Positions 61,002 to 64,000 of a stretch of DNA of 64,000 nucleotides are shown here, piece after piece. A program made the translations under genes and the position numbers. Position 1 is the first letter of the stretch. Each line of letters begins with the position of its first letter. The notes beneath the pieces were generated by a model. The model did no database searches. It was not told where the DNA came from and worked only from the letters and a program-made list of their open reading frames with translations. This DNA comes from Acridotheres tristis (Eukaryota; Chordata; Aves; Passeriformes; Sturnidae): the NCBI GenBank assembly GCA_037013685.1, contig CM072884.1, forward strand, positions 112,136,048-112,200,047, in the 5' to 3' direction.

Positions 61002-61082
61002 TGCTTAGGATGCTTAGGATGTTTAGGATGCTCAGGATGCTTAGGATGCTTAGGATGCTTAGGATGCTTAGGATGCTTAGGA
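61002..61082. repeat. 9-bp minisatellite in the CpG island
   Basis: Nine exact-length units of TGCTTAGGA (variants TGTTTAGGA and TGCTCAGGA as units 3 and 4). As the period is a multiple of three, both strands encode short peptide repeats (RML or HPK). No sign that it is coding. Confidence 0.95.
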
Positions 61083-61345
61083 TGCCTTCCCTTTCCCCTC
61101 TCGCTCCTGGACCTCCCCGACATCCCCGGGGCTCTGCCTGTGGCTGCCGGAGCGGTCCGGCCGCGCTCCAGCACCGCGGACAGCGGCGGCGGAGCGGCGC
61201 GGGGAGCGCGGGATGCGCGGGGAATGCGCGGCTCGGGGGCTTTGAAACGGGAATTCTGCTCTGGGAGGACCAAGAGAAGCTCCCACCGGTGTCCCCGCTG
61301 TTAAAATCCTCCCCGAGCCGCTCCCTGCTGGGCGCCAGGAGCCAG

Positions 61346-62344
61346 AGGAGCACTCACCCTAAACTTTCCTGAGCCAAACGAATGCAGGAGCTGGGAGCAC
61401 AGACATTTAAAAATTACATCTTTTCCACGAGCTCGAGGTTGTTTTTTAGGGCTGTTTTGCAGCGGTTCTCTGTAAGCTGTTACAGGTAACTGCATCCCCC
61501 AGCAGGACCGTTCACACACACACCACCGGTCAAAGGAGCCCTGCAGAAACTGAGAAATTTCAGAACAGAAAATTCAGAACTGAAACCTAGCCTCGGCTGG
61601 TTTGCCTGCAGGAAACTCGTGGAGAAATAGCACTTGGAAGGGAATTGCACTCTTTGCTCAGGGAGCCATCCCACTGCTGAGGGGCAGAATGGCACAGGTG
61701 GAGTTTGTGCTGGTCAGTCGTGGTCAGCTCATTGCAGAAACACCTCCTGACAGAGCCCTCTTCTCCTCAGACAGCTGGGGAGCAGTTTAAATAAATATAA
61801 AAAGCGAGGGGGAAAAAAGTATTTGGGTTAGTGATAATGCACAAACAGCCAGGACACTTTTCTTGCTCTGATGGGTTGTAAATCATCGGCTCAGCTTGCC
61901 TATACCTATCTCATTCTAGCAGTTACATATGCACTTATTACCTCAGACTAGGAAAAAATTAGCCTAGGAAAGCAAACATCATAATTAATATTATTCACTG
62001 GGGGAGATAGAGATGGATTAGTCACTTTTGGGCTGTTCACTGTGTCAGGATGTTCGTTTTTCATTACGCAAACAAAATTTATTTGATCTTGCCTCGGTGC
62101 TGATAGGCAGTAAACTATAGGTACATGGAGAGTTATTGGTTTGGACTCCAAATCCCCAGCCTCTCTGGGTTGTGCTGTAACTATCAGCAATCTATCAAAT
62201 CACACCAGGACTGGTTTCCTGCTCTGCCTGCCTTCCTTCTTGCTTGTAAATTCTCTGTTTCAAAGAATTCTGGAAGAGACAAACACATAGGTGAGTCCTA
62301 GTCAAGCACGAGAGTTAATTGGGTTTTTTATTTATTCCTGCAAT
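61346..62344. other. Probable first intron; no exon seen
   Basis: If the exon at 59.9 kb is real, this is intron 1. 61860-62220 is free of repeats and contains an ATTACGCAA C/EBP-like site and CTGATAGG/CTATCA GATA-like motifs, so it is a candidate intronic enhancer. This is speculative without conservation data. Confidence 0.4.
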
Positions 62345-62443
62345 GCCCAGGGTGGGCATTCCTGGGTGGGGCTGTAGTGGAAGGTGTCCCTGATGATCCT
62401 TAAGGTCCCTTTTAACCCACACCATCCTGTGATTCTGTGCAGG
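62345..62443 (+). mobile_element. CR1 3' fragment
   Basis: 'cccagggtgggcattcctgg', 'tggaaggtgtccctgatga' and 'tccttaaggtcccttttaac', then CCATCCTGTGATTCTGTG, the CR1 3' terminus. Confidence 0.85.
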
Positions 62444-64000
62444 GACTCCAGGCAAATCCCTTGCTGAGAATAACAACTCCTTTTTCACGTAAATCCACAT
62501 TTTGCCCTAACTCCACTTTCTGGAGTGAACTAATGAGTTAAGCCTTTATGGAAATGGAGACCTGGATATTTTAATGCTGGGCCTCCCATTTCCAAGCCTG
62601 TCTCCCAGGGAATATGGGAATAAAGGCCTGGACTGTAAGTACAAGCTTGGGAACTCATTAGTTTCCTGCAGGAAAATGAGAAGTAACAGAAGCCAACTCT
62701 TCAGGGCAGCCACCAAACCATTTGCAATACTTGAAGTTATTGATTTCCTTACATAAGGCAGGGCTCCTGCAGTGTCACAACAATGCTCTCAGGTCATTAC
62801 CAAATGATTTTGCCTCATAATTAATTCTTTCCCTATTTGCTTATAGCAACACCAACCGAAAGCCCCACAACCACAGCCTCAATTAGCGAGACACATTTTG
62901 TGGAATTTCTGCCAGTGCATTTACACCACATTCAGTTTGAGCTTCCCAAGACACATAATTTCACTGCAGAAAAGACTTGTTTTTCACAAGCATGTGTTTG
63001 GAGCCTTGTTTTGTAGACATTTTGTTGACACATGGTACTTTGAAAGGAAAATAATATTTCTCCTTCAAACTATGCAAGAGGAAAAGAACTTAATTTATAT
63101 TTTCATAAAATCCCCGTCACAAGGGATATATTCAAATATTTCACAATAGGTTCAGGTATAGGCTTTATGTTCTTTCTTTCACCTCTCAGGAACTCTGGAC
63201 ACTGTTGGTGTAGGATTACTGTGTTTGTCATGATCTTCTCATGCTATTTTTACATATACAAACAGTTTTATTCAGGATTTGTCTACATCCTTCTATAAAA
63301 GTAAGAAGTAAAATAATTCATATTAATGCTCTCCCAAATAAATTAATTTATGTCTTAAGCAGCAGTGCTTGACACATTGTAAAGATCCCATTTCTATTGT
63401 ATAAGTTATTTGATTTTTATTGCTGTTAAAAGCTTTGCACCTCTGTTCAGTGCTTCCATCACCTGCTTGCTCCAGGATGTTACTTTTTATATGGGATAAT
63501 TAAGCCCTGGCAGTTTTTAAAAGTTTTTGGTTTAGGTTAATGTGTTACATTTATGTGGATGTACAATTTTTACTGGTGGAAGGCAGTTTGATACTAGAAA
63601 ACAGTATTCCCAATATATTAAATATTAATATTTATATATTGATGGTGCAGAATGTGATGTTTCTGAACAAACCCCAAATTCACCAAACAGCAAACACAAG
63701 GGGAAAGTTTTAATCTCATTCCCACCTGACTGTCTGGAAGAATTTTTTTTGGCTTTTAGTTGCCTGGCTTTTGGAGGTTTTCCCTAGATGTTTTGCTAGA
63801 ATGCTGCTGATGTTGAAAATACAATTTTTATGTTTTATTAATAGCTGGAATAGGAGCATTGAACAATTGGAGGTTATTGAATCCAGTTTTTCCACACAGC
63901 ACTGCAATTTTTAATGATGCCCAAGGACACTGGCTGGTGGAAGCTGGAGGTCTCTGACAGAGCCTCATGACTGTATTGTGGAGTCTCTGCCAAAAGGTCG
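62444..64000. other. Probable intron; no exon seen
   Basis: AT-rich sequence without recognised repeats or exons to the end of the window. Confidence 0.5.

Larger units (their letters stand above)
59205..61345. promoter_or_regulatory. CpG island, probable gene promoter
   Basis: About 2.1 kb of very GC-rich, CpG-dense DNA, in sharp contrast to the AT-rich 59 kb before it. It contains GC-box-like sites (GGGGCGGCG and CCGCCCCCG around 59368-59405) and a GCGCGCAC motif near 59813, and has no TATA box before the probable first exon. CpG islands of this size in birds normally mark promoters. The splice donor at 59902 sets the main direction as plus strand; a divergent minus-strand transcript is possible but not shown. 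Confidence 0.9.

Noticed and set aside
61002..61082. Interstitial telomeric repeat (TTAGG-like)
   Set aside because: The unit is a 9-bp TGCTTAGGA, not TTAGGG, and no true TTAGGG run is present.

Overview
The window reads as non-coding vertebrate DNA from a bird, quite possibly a songbird. The evidence is the repeat content. About two dozen 5'-truncated CR1 LINE fragments lie on both strands, several of them translating to the tail of CR1 ORF2. Several solo LTRs of avian endogenous-retrovirus type are present, and I see no mammalian SINE or L1 sequence. The species assignment is inference; CR1 dominance is directly visible.

Layout. 1-59 kb is a gene-poor, mostly AT-rich stretch with no protein-coding gene I can support. 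It holds CR1 fragments (1.6, 4.3, 5.6, 10.2, 11.4, 15.8, 17.9, 22.0, 25.8, 29.3, 34.2, 39.1, 43.2, 44.5, 46.9, 47.1, 48.6, 51.8, 53.0, 53.7, 54.7, 56.1, 56.6 and 59.0 kb). LTRs or LTR-like segments lie at 2.5-3.6 kb (two, side by side), 6.1-7.0 kb (minus strand, with TATA, poly(A) signal and a primer-binding-site-like sequence), 19.2-20.2 kb (an LTR with a second LTR inserted in it) and 44.6-45.2 kb (same family as the 19 kb outer LTR, uninterrupted). Weaker candidates lie at 44.0-44.5 and 50 kb.

Tandem repeats are prominent and several sit inside CR1 elements. A 22-bp array occurs at the same CR1 position in three copies (7, 6 and 3 units). A 14-bp array splits the CR1 at 17.9-18.8 kb, and a 16-bp array with a 64-bp higher-order pattern lies at 11 kb. 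The long open frames across these arrays arise from base composition and are not genes.

59.2-61.3 kb is a strong CpG island, the only gene-related signal here. It contains a probable first exon on the + strand ending at 59901 with a good splice donor (CAG|GTAAGC) and a two-codon upstream ORF. The gene would run to the right with a first intron extending past the window end. I cannot name it. The rest of the window (61.3-64 kb) looks like ordinary intron sequence with one CR1 tip. I found no convincing undescribed system. The most interesting points are the repeated 22-bp expansion in CR1, the clean nested LTR, and the repeat-rich CpG-island promoter.
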